Shown here: positions 50,405 to 58,028 of the stretch, in pieces
How positions within the stretch are numbered: position 1 is the stretch's first letter
Layout of the letters: each line of letters begins with the position of its first letter
Source of the DNA: Candidatus Alloenteromonas pullistercoris
Lineage (GTDB): Bacteria; Bacillota_I; Bacilli_A; RFN20; CAG-826
Direction of reading: 5' to 3'
Assembly: GCA_017694295.1 (NCBI GenBank)
Contig: JADINA010000032.1
Coordinates: 1-59,606, forward strand
Length of the DNA stretch: 59,606 nucleotides
Notes under the pieces: generated by a model
The model's input: the letters and a program-made list of their open reading frames with translations, nothing else
What the model was told of the DNA's origin: nothing
Database searches by the model: none
Position numbers and translations under genes: made by a program

Positions 50405-50929
50405 ATGAGGGACTATCAGATAATCATATTGGTCGCCAGCATCTTGGTCTTCGCCTATTTGGCCGTCTTTTCCTTCGTCTTTTCCCATGTCTTGGATTTC
50501 CGCCGCAACTTGAATAGACGGGAATTGGCCCTTGCCATAATTGAGAGCGAGCAGGTCAACACCCTTGCCTCAATCGATGAGTTATTCAAATCGGAAGGCG
50601 TCTCCTACACCGCCGAGGAGGCCGCTTTGCTTTCCTCTCTTTCTTCCCTTGCCTTCGATAAGCCGACCCATGACTTGGTCATCGAAAGCCAGGAGAGGAT
50701 AAAGCAGGCCAAATCAGCCCTCTCCTATTTGGCTTTGTCCAACAAATGGGCCGAGAAGGCGGAGCGATATCAGGGCTTGGTGGACGTTTACGCCGATTTG
50801 GAAAGGTTCTATCGGCAAAACGTCGCCCTCTACAATTCGGATGTCGAGGCCTATAACTATTGGCGTTCCATCCCCGGGTATCGGCCCATTTTCCACATTC
50901 TGGGATTTAAATCCCGCCCAGGCATTTAG
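50405..50929 (+). CDS. LemA-like membrane-anchored protein
   Basis: The 174-residue protein has an N-terminal membrane helix (about 6-28), a helical body, and the LemA-type end YNSDVEAYNYWRSIPGYRPI then LGFKSRP, matching the family YNxxVxxYNxxxxxxP pattern. LemA function is unclear. It is convergent with the ABC-F gene and overlaps its end by 4 nt. Confidence 0.75.
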   Translation: MRDYQIIILVASILVFAYLAVFSFVFSHVLDFRRNLNRRELALAIIESEQVNTLASIDELFKSEGVSYTAEEAALLSSLSSLAFDKPTHDLVIESQERIKQAKSALSYLALSNKWAEKAERYQGLVDVYADLERFYRQNVALYNSDVEAYNYWRSIPGYRPIFHILGFKSRPGI

Positions 50930-52458
50930 AAATTCAGCTCGTAATCGACCAAGCCGTCGTAGAAATCCTTTTCGTGGCTGACGATGATGACGGCCCCCGG
51001 ATACCTTTCGATGGCATCGAAAAGCGAATCCTTGGCCTTTTGGTCGAGGTGGTTGGTCGGCTCGTCGAATATGAGGAAGTTGCTTTTCCTAAGCGTCATG
51101 GCGGCGAAGCGGGTTTTGGTTTGCTCGCCCCCGCTTAGCTCCCTCATCTTCCGCATAGCCAGCTCCTTCCTGACCCCAACGGCCCCAAGGGCGGAGCGGA
51201 TTTTGGTGTTGTCGAGGTCGGGAAAAAGGGAATGGACGTATTCGAAGGGGGTGAGGGAAAGGTCGATTTTCGCGTCTTGGTCGAAATAGTTGACAAGCGT
51301 CCCCGGCAGGAAGCGATAGCTCCCTCCTTTCGCGGGCAAATTGCCCATAATCGTCTTAAGAAGCGTCGTTTTCCCGACCCCGTTTTGCCCAAGTATGGCG
51401 ATTTTCTCCCCCTTGTTTAGGATAAACGATATCGGGGGCAGCAAAGGTGCGCTATAGCCGATCTCCAGTTCTTCGACCACCAAAGGCTTCTCCCCGACGT
51501 CGTGGGTGAATGGGAAGGAGAAGAAAACCTTCCCCTCCTCTTTCCCCGGGGCGTCCATGACCTCGAGGTGGGCAAGCCGGGCTCGGCGGCTTTTGGCGGC
51601 TTTCGCCGAGGTGGCCCTGACGATGTGCTTGGCGATGAAGTCCTGTTCCTTCTTGATGTAACGTTGCTGGGCGGCGTAGTCCTTCTCGTATTGGGCTTTG
51701 TCGACCTCGTGTTGGATTAGATAATGCTCGTAATCCCCTTTGTAGCGGGTGAGGTTTTTGTTCTCAAGGCAAAAGACGACGTTTGCGATCTCTCGGAGGA
51801 AGGCCTGGTCGTGGCTTACGACCAAAAAGGCCTTGGGGTAGCTTTTCAAATAGGAGGCGAGCCAAGCCACCTGGGTTTGGTCGAGGAAGTTGGTCGGCTC
51901 GTCCATGAGTAAGACGTCTTTTTCCTCCAACAGCATCTTGGCCAAAAACGCCTTCTCCCTTTGCCCGGAGGAAAGCTGCGCCAGCGGCTTCTCCAGGTCG
52001 GCTTTGTCAAATCCCAAGCCATCGGTGAGGCGCCCGACTTTCTCCTGGAGCGAATAGAAGCCCTTGTCGTTAAGCTCGTTGCCAAGCTTCTCGGCTTTGT
52101 CGAGCAGCTTCTCGTAGCCCGCGGCCCCCTCGCTGGCTTTGACGTAGAACTCCTCCATCTGCCTTTCCTTCTCGAATAGGTCGGAGTAGACGCCGTATAG
52201 GTAATCGGAAACCGGCATGTCGACTTGGACCTTAAGCTGCTGGTCGAGGTAGGAATAGGTGACGTGGGGCTCCCAATAAACCGTCCCCTTGTCGGGCTTA
52301 AGGTCGCCGACTATCAAGGAAAGCAAAGTCGTCTTTCCCGAGCCGTTGACCCCGACTAAGGTCGCGTGCTCGCCTGGATTTAGCTTTAGGCTCACGCCCT
52401 TGTAAAGCTCTTTGTCGGAATAGTTGAATTGTATGTCTTGGAGTTCGAGTAAGGCCAT
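50926..52458 (-). CDS. ABC-F family ATPase
   Basis: The 510-residue soluble protein has two ABC domains: Walker A GVNGSGKTT and GQNGVGKTT, signatures LSSGQREKA and LSGGEQTKT, and Walker B LLMDEPTNFLD and LIFDEPTNHLD. The inter-domain linker is basic (about 245-305). ABC-F proteins act on the ribosome (EttA/YkpA translation factors or antibiotic protection); which applies cannot be decided. ATG 52458 is chosen: TAATAT (52467-52472, minus) lies 8 nt upstream, a leaderless arrangement. Confidence 0.93.
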   Translation of the reverse strand: MALLELQDIQFNYSDKELYKGVSLKLNPGEHATLVGVNGSGKTTLLSLIVGDLKPDKGTVYWEPHVTYSYLDQQLKVQVDMPVSDYLYGVYSDLFEKERQMEEFYVKASEGAAGYEKLLDKAEKLGNELNDKGFYSLQEKVGRLTDGLGFDKADLEKPLAQLSSGQREKAFLAKMLLEEKDVLLMDEPTNFLDQTQVAWLASYLKSYPKAFLVVSHDQAFLREIANVVFCLENKNLTRYKGDYEHYLIQHEVDKAQYEKDYAAQQRYIKKEQDFIAKHIVRATSAKAAKSRRARLAHLEVMDAPGKEEGKVFFSFPFTHDVGEKPLVVEELEIGYSAPLLPPISFILNKGEKIAILGQNGVGKTTLLKTIMGNLPAKGGSYRFLPGTLVNYFDQDAKIDLSLTPFEYVHSLFPDLDNTKIRSALGAVGVRKELAMRKMRELSGGEQTKTRFAAMTLRKSNFLIFDEPTNHLDQKAKDSLFDAIERYPGAVIIVSHEKDFYDGLVDYELNF

Positions 52459-52562
52459 GCGAGGTAATATTATCGTCAAGGGGGCGAAAGTAAAATATCA
52501 AAAGAAGGGTTAATAAACGCTTTCTTTTCGTTTAGAATAGTGGCCGTTAAGGAGGCTTGAAT

Positions 52563-53159
52563 ATGGCAAGCGAAACCAAAAGGATATCCTGGGCCCACGC
52601 GTTTTTCCTAATCGCCGGCGCCCTGCTCATCGTCTATTACCTTCTGACCGAAGGCATCCCATCCGTCTCCGGCGGGAATTTCTTTGAATCCGTCGTCGGG
52701 GTCATCGAGTTCGTCGTCGGCATCTTCACCCTCATAGTCGTCATCGGGTTTTACTGCTACTACCTATTCTCCCCACAGGAGAAGATTGGGGCCATCAAGG
52801 CCATCGCCCCGGCCCTCATCATCTTCACTTTGTTTGGACGTTACAACATGACCTTGGGCAGCCCCGAGGCCAATTCGATCATCTCCGGTCTTTCGGAAAT
52901 CGCCTTCGTCCTGATCGTCTTATGCGGCTTCACCTACATCTTCCTAAGGAAGAAGATACTCGGGACGGTTTTCAGCTATGCCGCCTTGGTCTATGCAGTC
53001 TTCATCGCCATCTCCTATTTCGTCATCATGATCATGAACGCGATCGACGGCTCGTTCGACGTCAAGTTCATGTTCGCCTCGATTTGCATCTTCATGGCCG
53101 TCGCCTTGCTTGGCGTTGGCGGGCTGCGTTCGTGCAGATCGAAAACTTGGCTCGATTAA
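52563..53159 (+). CDS. Integral membrane protein, 198 aa
   Basis: I do not recognise the family. Five to six membrane helices are visible (about 10-28, 40-66, 80-95, 112-128, 138-160, 170-190). A strong GGAGG precedes the ATG at 52563 and a terminator follows, so it is a real monocistronic gene. Confidence 0.75.
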   Translation: MASETKRISWAHAFFLIAGALLIVYYLLTEGIPSVSGGNFFESVVGVIEFVVGIFTLIVVIGFYCYYLFSPQEKIGAIKAIAPALIIFTLFGRYNMTLGSPEANSIISGLSEIAFVLIVLCGFTYIFLRKKILGTVFSYAALVYAVFIAISYFVIMIMNAIDGSFDVKFMFASICIFMAVALLGVGGLRSCRSKTWLD

Positions 53160-53175
53160 GGTTTTGATTAGAAAT

Positions 53176-53199
53176 AAGCCGCCTTTGCGCGGCTTTTTC
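53176..53199 (+). terminator. Terminator after the membrane protein gene
   Basis: A 7-bp stem (53176-53182 with 53189-53195) is followed by a T tract. Confidence 0.85.
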
Positions 53200-53863
53200 A
53201 TTTGCTTACGGCCTCTAGGCTTTCCTTTAGCCTAGTCAATACCTCGTCGTCGTCAACGGTGTCGTCTAAGGCGATGGTTATCCATTTCGCCTTGTTCATG
53301 TGGTAGGCCGGGTAATAGCCTTCTCTTCCCAAAAGGGTTTCGACCATCTCCGATTTGACGTTGATGATCTCCATCTCCCCTTTGCCTTGCTCCCCTAAAA
53401 GCGAACCCTCTATTTTCATAATCAAGCCGATCCACTTCCCCTTTTCGTTCCTTAAGGCGGTCGCGTGCTTCTCGGCGAATGGCTCATCGGCTTTGGCCTT
53501 TAGCCTATTTTTGGACTGCTCGATTATCCTTTGGGCCTGGGGCGAATGGAGCGAGGGGGCGTCGAAGCAGGCTTGCTTTATTTCGGCAAGCAGTTCGAGG
53601 TAGGCTTCCTTGACTTTGTGAGAATACCCCATATTGCCTTCTTCGAGGCGGAATAGGCGATAAGGGTCGCCGGTGTCTACATCGATCACCTCCCCTTTTG
53701 CCCTTTCCCCATCTATCTCCACCTTGGCCTCGAATTGGCCGTTAAGCAAAAGCCTTCGGTATGTTAGGCGCCCTGATTCCATTTTGAAGCCAAAGCGCAG
53801 GAGATGTTCCCTATTGGGCTTGGCCTGGTCGAATGCCCGCTTCTCGATTTCGCCCTCTTCCAT
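53198..53863 (-). CDS. MmcQ/YjbR-domain protein, 221 aa
   Basis: The C-terminal half (about 115-221) fits the YjbR/MmcQ fold: GLIMKIEGSLLGEQGKGEMEIINVK, then YYPAYHMNKAKWITIALDDTVDDDEV. The N-terminal half (about 15-100), with RFGFKMESGRLTYRRLLLNGQF and DPYRLF, looks like the companion domain often fused to it. The function is unproven; the fold is CyaY-like and sometimes called DNA-binding. No ribosome-binding site is evident. Confidence 0.75.
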   Translation of the reverse strand: MEEGEIEKRAFDQAKPNREHLLRFGFKMESGRLTYRRLLLNGQFEAKVEIDGERAKGEVIDVDTGDPYRLFRLEEGNMGYSHKVKEAYLELLAEIKQACFDAPSLHSPQAQRIIEQSKNRLKAKADEPFAEKHATALRNEKGKWIGLIMKIEGSLLGEQGKGEMEIINVKSEMVETLLGREGYYPAYHMNKAKWITIALDDTVDDDEVLTRLKESLEAVSK

Positions 53864-54049
53864 AGCGATTCAATGTTCGCACAAAAGCCCTTTGCTTCCT
53901 AGCCTTTTCCCTCTTTTCGCTAAGTACGTGAAAGCCTATGCGGAGGGAAGGGGAAAAAATGAGGGGGAAACTGCCGGTTGCCCGCAACGCTTCGTTGCTT
54001 TTTAATTTATCCGCCATACGTTACAACTTAGGCCACAGGAGGTTGTTCA

Positions 54050-54818
54050 ATGAAAACAACAGGAAAGATCATCGCCGATCTCCGCAAAGAGAAAGGCATG
54101 AGCCAAGAGGAGCTGGCCGACGTCTTGTTCGTGACCAGGCAAGCCATCAGCAAATGGGAGTCCGACGCCGGCTCCCCCGGAATCGACAATCTGCAGCGGA
54201 TCGCCGATTACTTCGGCGTCAGCATAGATTATCTATTAGGTAAGGAGGAAGGCGGGAACGCCCCATCCGCCCAAACGCAGAAGCAAAAGCGCCTTAGCAA
54301 GACCGAAGCGAAAAACGTCGCAGGCGTCAAAAAGAAAATCGGGCGTGCCCTTGGCATCTTCGGCCTCGTCGGTCTCATATTGGCCTTCGCCGGTTTCTTC
54401 ACCCCTTATTATTCGGTCGGGGACCTAAGCGTCAACCTGCTTGAGCTTTTTCTTCCAGCGCGACTTCAATGCAATCGCCTTGTGGATCTTCATCGCCGGC
54501 ATCGTCATGGGGGCCGTCGGCTTGGGGATCGGCGGATATAAAAGCGCCAAAAGCCGTTATCCGAAGAAGCCGCTTCTGTACTTGCTTGGCTGCGGCGGGC
54601 TTTCCCTATTCGGCCTTTTCTTCTCGATCATCGGGGTCGCCCTTGTCCAGGTGAGCGACGACCCGACCGAGTTCATCGAGGCCAACGGCGCCGGCCCGTA
54701 TTTGGTTATGGCCGGCCTCGTGCTGTTATTCGGCATGAGCCTAACTAACATCGTCTTCACCTATTTGCTTAGCTCAGGGAAGGTAAGCGAAGAGAAGTTT
54801 TTCAAGAAAGAGGAATAG
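54050..54818 (+). pseudogene. XRE HTH-membrane protein gene, frameshifted at a T tract
   Basis: Frame 1 (54050 onward) gives an XRE HTH (about 5-62: MSQEELADVLFVTRQAISKWESD), a linker and a first membrane helix (about 100-120), and then degrades after VNLLEL. The +1 frame continues with FFQRDFNAIALWIF, three more helices and an EEKFFKKEE end at 54818. Removing one T from the T5 run at 54447-54451 restores a single frame of about 255 residues. AGGAGG precedes the ATG. It could be a real mutation, a phase-variable switch or a sequencing error. Relatives are membrane-linked HTH regulators common in Firmicutes. Confidence 0.8.
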
Positions 54819-54827
54819 GGCGAGTTT

Positions 54828-54861
54828 GGGCTGGGGCGTTTTCCGCCTTAGCCCTTTTTTG
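54828..54861. terminator. Terminator between convergent genes
   Basis: GGGCT (54828-54832) pairs with AGCCC (54850-54854), with inner GGCG/CGCC, followed by TTTTTT. Confidence 0.85.
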
Positions 54862-55416
54862 TCAAAAAAGATAAACCAACTCGAGCCTCACCTCGCCGCG
54901 GCTGACATCGTCGTTTCCATAGCAAGTCAAATCGACCCCGTCGAAAACAAAGCCTTGGGAAAGGTAGAAGGCGATGGCCTCAACGTTGGATGTTTGGGTT
55001 TCTAGGATGATGGCCCGGTTGCCGTTTTCCTTGGCCATGGCCTTGGCCTTATCCATAAGCGACTTCCCAATGCCCTGTCTCCTTTTCCCTTCCTTAACCC
55101 AAAGCTCGGTTACCCGGAGGCGGTTGGACCATTTCTCCTCGTTTACCTCAATCGCGGCCAATAGGCTATTGCCCTCGATTACCCCAAAGGCCAACGCGTT
55201 TTCGAAGTGGTCTTGGTAAAGTCTGTCGGGGAAGCCCTCTTTCGCGGCGTCGTGCTCGAAAGGGGAGTCGAGTTTTTTCTTAAAAAGACGCAAAACCAGG
55301 TTATTGGATTCGCCTATTTCCTTGATAACCCCGTAAATCTCGTTTGTCTTATACGAAATCGGCAGGATGGTCCCTTTGTATTCGCTTTTGTTTAGCTTAA
55401 CGATGTTCCAGCCCAT
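54862..55416 (-). CDS. GNAT-family N-acetyltransferase
   Basis: The 184-residue protein has the acetyl-CoA loop RVTELWVKEGKRRQGIGKSL and LETQTSNVEAIAFYLSQGF, then DGVDLTCYGNDDVSRGEVRLEL. This layout resembles GNATs annotated as streptothricin acetyltransferases, but similarity alone does not show resistance. The start at 55416 is preferred because TAATGT (55425-55430, minus) lies exactly 8 nt upstream; an ATG at 55422 would be only 2 nt from it. Confidence 0.82.
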   Translation of the reverse strand: MGWNIVKLNKSEYKGTILPISYKTNEIYGVIKEIGESNNLVLRLFKKKLDSPFEHDAAKEGFPDRLYQDHFENALAFGVIEGNSLLAAIEVNEEKWSNRLRVTELWVKEGKRRQGIGKSLMDKAKAMAKENGNRAIILETQTSNVEAIAFYLSQGFVFDGVDLTCYGNDDVSRGEVRLELVYLF

Positions 55417-55427
55417 ATCCATTTACA

Positions 55428-55693
55428 TTATCCTAACTTAAGGAATAGCCCGACGTCGTCTTTTATTTCCTTAAAGCCGTTTTTCGAATAGAAGGAATAT
55501 GCTTTATAGGTTTTGACTGTGTCCAATAGGATGTAGGCTACTTCCGTTTCCTTCAATATCCTGCCTATCTCCTTTATGAAGAGCGACCCGTATCCTTTGC
55601 CTTTGAAAGCGGGGCGGAGAAGGAGTCTCTGAACAGGGATTTGGCTTCGGAAAAGCCCTTTGCCATGTCGATTGGCTTAACGAACGCCTTCAT
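55428..55693 (-). pseudogene. GNAT pseudogene (C-terminal remnant)
   Basis: An open frame from 55676 to the TAA at 55428-55430 encodes RSQIPVQRLLLRPAFKGKGY, then SLFIKEIGRILKETEVAYIL and SFYSKNGFKEI ending FLKLG, the C-terminal half of a GNAT with the acetyl-CoA loop. It has no start codon; an ATG at 55693 (MKAFVKPIDMAKG) opens another frame that ends early. The layout IPVxRLLLRPxFKGKGYG resembles TacT-like acetyltransferase toxins, but too little remains to assign it. Its stop overlaps the -10 of the neighbouring GNAT. Confidence 0.65.
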
Positions 55694-55741
55694 TTTTTCT
55701 CTTCCATGCTTTCTGCTTCCCGCGCGGTTTGATTCAACTGT

Positions 55742-56569
55742 TTATTTCCCTTTTTCGCCTTCGTCGGCGATCGTGATTTTGCTTGGCGAAACCTTGCCAA
55801 GAAAACCAACTGCTTTCCCAATCGCTTCCGCTGAATAGCTTTCGCCCGGGGCGCCGACGGCCAAAGCATCCTCGCCACCGTCTCCTCCGCCAATTATTGC
55901 CACGACTTTTCCGCCGAAGGTTTTAATTGGCTTATCGACTCCTAGGACATAGGCGCCTTGATATTCTCCGCTTAGGGCTTTCAACTGTTTTATATGCCCG
56001 TAGTTTAATCGGTAGACGATTCCACCATGCTCGGACCCGATTGGCCGATCGATGAACACCCTGACCTTTTGCCCGAGCAGGTTTTTTACCTTTTGGGCAT
56101 GGAATAAGCGTTTGGCAACCTTATAGGCTTTTTCCTGAACGGGGGAATCATCGTAATCGATGCTTTCCATCATCCTTTCCGAGGCGTCGACAATGTCGAA
56201 AGTATGGTAAATATTGTAGTACTTGATGATTTGCTTGGCGTTGAATAGCTTATAGACGGTTTTGCTGGATAGATTGTATTTTATGCACAGGCATCGATAG
56301 ACATAGCCTATCCAAAACATTTGGTCGGGGCTGTACTTAATTTCCCCATACCGGCTTTCGCCGAATTCCTCATCAATAATGCCGAAAACCTCCTCCATGG
56401 CAATGGAACTGTATAGATAGGCCTTTTCATCGAATGATTTGGCAATGGACGAATAGGCGAAGCGCCGTATGAAAATCGGAGAGCTGCATATTGTTTGGCT
56501 AACGGATGCCTCAAATATTTTCGCCTGAGCTTGGCATAGCTTCAATTCGATGTAATTGAGAGGTGTCAT
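55742..56569 (-). CDS. Partner of the DUF3990 protein, fused to an inorganic-pyrophosphatase-like domain
   Basis: Residues 1-135 are a helical domain with PLNYIELKLCQAQAKIFEAS, IRRFAYSSIAKSFD and MFWIGYVYRCLCIKYNLSSK, the type of small protein that sits beside DUF3990 genes. Residues about 165-262 resemble a Firmicutes pyrophosphatase-like family: GQKVRVFIDRPIGSEHG, YRLNYGHIKQL, GAYVLGVDKPIKTFGGKVV and EDALAVGAPGESYSAEAIGKAV. Positions normally acidic or basic in this family (QDAYVLG, EDKW) are G and A here, so catalysis may be lost. It overlaps the upstream gene by 4 nt. The domain fusion is unfamiliar to me. Confidence 0.65.
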   Translation of the reverse strand: MTPLNYIELKLCQAQAKIFEASVSQTICSSPIFIRRFAYSSIAKSFDEKAYLYSSIAMEEVFGIIDEEFGESRYGEIKYSPDQMFWIGYVYRCLCIKYNLSSKTVYKLFNAKQIIKYYNIYHTFDIVDASERMMESIDYDDSPVQEKAYKVAKRLFHAQKVKNLLGQKVRVFIDRPIGSEHGGIVYRLNYGHIKQLKALSGEYQGAYVLGVDKPIKTFGGKVVAIIGGGDGGEDALAVGAPGESYSAEAIGKAVGFLGKVSPSKITIADEGEKGK

Positions 56570-57420
56570 TGAAGTATTTCCTCAATGTATCGGCCTTTGT
56601 TCTTGTATTGGATGCGGGCGAGTTTGACTTTTTGGGATCCGTTGTTTGCCAGCGATGCCCGATTGGCAAGGAAATTATTCTTTTCTTTTTGGCAGACAAA
56701 CATTTCTTTAAGCAAGCTCATGCCCGCTACCGCTTTTTTGGTCTTCAAAACATACTGATTGCCTAAATTTGTCGCCGCCAGCGCGTGTCGACATTGTTCG
56801 TCCGTGATCTCGTTTCCGACGAACTCAGCAATGATATCGAACATTCGATTGTCGGCGATCGGAGCGATGATGACGTCGCACTCAGATAATTTGCCAATCA
56901 GCTGTTGAATAAGGGGATTGCCTTTGTAATCGTTAAGCCAGCCTCTAAAGTAGGAGATGGCGATCATCCATTCCGTGTTGACGTTAAACGCATAGGTTTT
57001 CAAATTGCGCATATTCAAACAAAAGCAATAGACGAAGTTTTGGTTCAAGACGGATATGTAATTGGCCCCTTGCTCGAAAGATTCCCCTAAATAAAACCCC
57101 ACCCCGAAATCATTATTGGATTTTGAATTGGCGAGGAAATCTATGGGCATGGAGAAGGCTCTTTTTGCTCCGTGGAACAACACGAGATTTTGGTCGTTTT
57201 CGTATTCTTCCTTTAAAATCTGCTCATAAAGATTATTCAGCTTTATGCCGTTGTCATAGGCATAGGAATATATTTTTTCCAAGTTGGCGAGCGCGATGCC
57301 TTTCCGGTCGAATTTCCAATTATTTATCGTTTCCATGGAGACGCCTAATTTTTTCGAAAGGTCGGTCTCGCTTAATTGCAGGACCTCGGTGAGGATTGTT
57401 ATTTCGTTAGTCAGATTCAT
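56566..57420 (-). CDS. HTH-DUF3990 protein (ADP-ribosyltransferase-like toxin candidate)
   Basis: The 284-residue protein has an XRE HTH (about 8-55: LSETDLSKKLGVSMETINNW) fused to a DUF3990 domain (from about 79): LVLFHGAKRAFSMPIDFLAN, NNDFGVGFYLGESFEQGANY and NTEWMIAISYFRGW. DUF3990 has the ADP-ribosyltransferase-like H-Y-E layout (H83, Y110) and is found in toxin-like loci. Together with the 4-nt-overlapping partner it fits a toxin-antitoxin-like operon with its own DNA-binding domain. Codons are A+T-rich compared with the neighbours, a sign of transfer. It lies beside tRNA-Leu(GAG). Confidence 0.75.
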   Translation of the reverse strand: MNLTNEITILTEVLQLSETDLSKKLGVSMETINNWKFDRKGIALANLEKIYSYAYDNGIKLNNLYEQILKEEYENDQNLVLFHGAKRAFSMPIDFLANSKSNNDFGVGFYLGESFEQGANYISVLNQNFVYCFCLNMRNLKTYAFNVNTEWMIAISYFRGWLNDYKGNPLIQQLIGKLSECDVIIAPIADNRMFDIIAEFVGNEITDEQCRHALAATNLGNQYVLKTKKAVAGMSLLKEMFVCQKEKNNFLANRASLANNGSQKVKLARIQYKNKGRYIEEILQ

Positions 57421-57442
57421 AAGATGTAAGCGAGTTAACTAA

Positions 57443-57515
57443 ATACTACAAAAGTTTAAAGACAAGTTCAACGTAATTACAAACTTGATATAAAAGAAGT
57501 TTAATAACAAGTTTG
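57443..57515 (-). promoter_or_regulatory. Promoter and operator of the HTH-DUF3990 operon
   Basis: On the minus strand TTGAAC (57466-57471) and TAGTAT (57443-57448) are 17 nt apart. Three related 8-mers lie on or above it: CAAGTTCA (57463-57470, covering the -35), CAAACTTG (57480-57487) and CAAGTTTG (57508-57515); the last two are inverted. This suits autoregulation by the HTH domain. Confidence 0.65.
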
Positions 57516-57761
57516 ACTTATTTAATCCTTTAAGTATTAATTGTCTATTTGTATTTTGAAAAGACAAACCGCCTTCGGGCGGCAATGCCTTAATCTTGCT
57601 TAAGCGGAATCGCGTAAAAGTTCGTAGGAAATGCCGCTAAAATGCCTTTTTGCCCTTCATCAAAAGACCGTTTCATCTTGCACGCATCAAGGTTATTTGC
57701 CTTTGACGAAGATAGCCCTTCCCTTTCGCTAGGGCAAATGGATTTGCATTGGATAAGGAAC
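57516..57761 (-). other. Gap with a hairpin terminator and a short frame
   Basis: A CCGCC/GGCGG stem with TTCG loop (57569-57582) has a minus-strand T-rich tail. On its upstream side a 28-codon minus frame (57590-57676, beginning MKRSFDEGQKGIL) ends; it has no ribosome-binding site and may be a gene remnant. Nothing else is supported. Confidence 0.35.
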
Positions 57762-57784
57762 AAAAAATCCCGATTTCTCGGGAT
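57762..57784 (-). terminator. Terminator after tRNA-Leu(GAG)
   Basis: A 7-bp perfect stem (57767-57773 with 57778-57784) on the minus strand is followed by six T. Confidence 0.88.
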
Positions 57785-57835
57785 CAATGTTCAGTTTCGA
57801 CGGATGTGAATTGCTTCGAAACGGATTAATCAAGA

Positions 57836-57920
57836 TGGTGCGGGGGATGAGATTTGAACTCACACGGGTTTCCCCATACGCCCCTCAAACGTATGCGTCT
57901 ACCAATTCCGCCACTCCCGC
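57836..57920 (-). tRNA. tRNA-Leu (GAG)
   Basis: The 85-nt class II cloverleaf has acceptor GCGGGAG/CTCCCGC-type pairing (one wobble), stem TACGT/GCGTA with loop TTGAGGG, anticodon GAG, a long variable arm and an encoded CCA. It is a single tRNA gene between mgtE and the HTH-DUF3990 module. Confidence 0.92.
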
Positions 57921-58028
57921 AGCGGGGCATATTATAAGCAGCCCCCGCCTTCTTTTACAAATATTTTCTACTTCTATGCCGCGGCAAATCCCCAAAAGAC
58001 AGCTCTTAACCAAGCGAAAGAGGCTTTT

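Noticed and set aside
54862-55416. Confirmed antibiotic-resistance acetyltransferase
   Set aside because: The motif layout resembles streptothricin acetyltransferases, but many unrelated GNATs share it; only a general GNAT call is supported.
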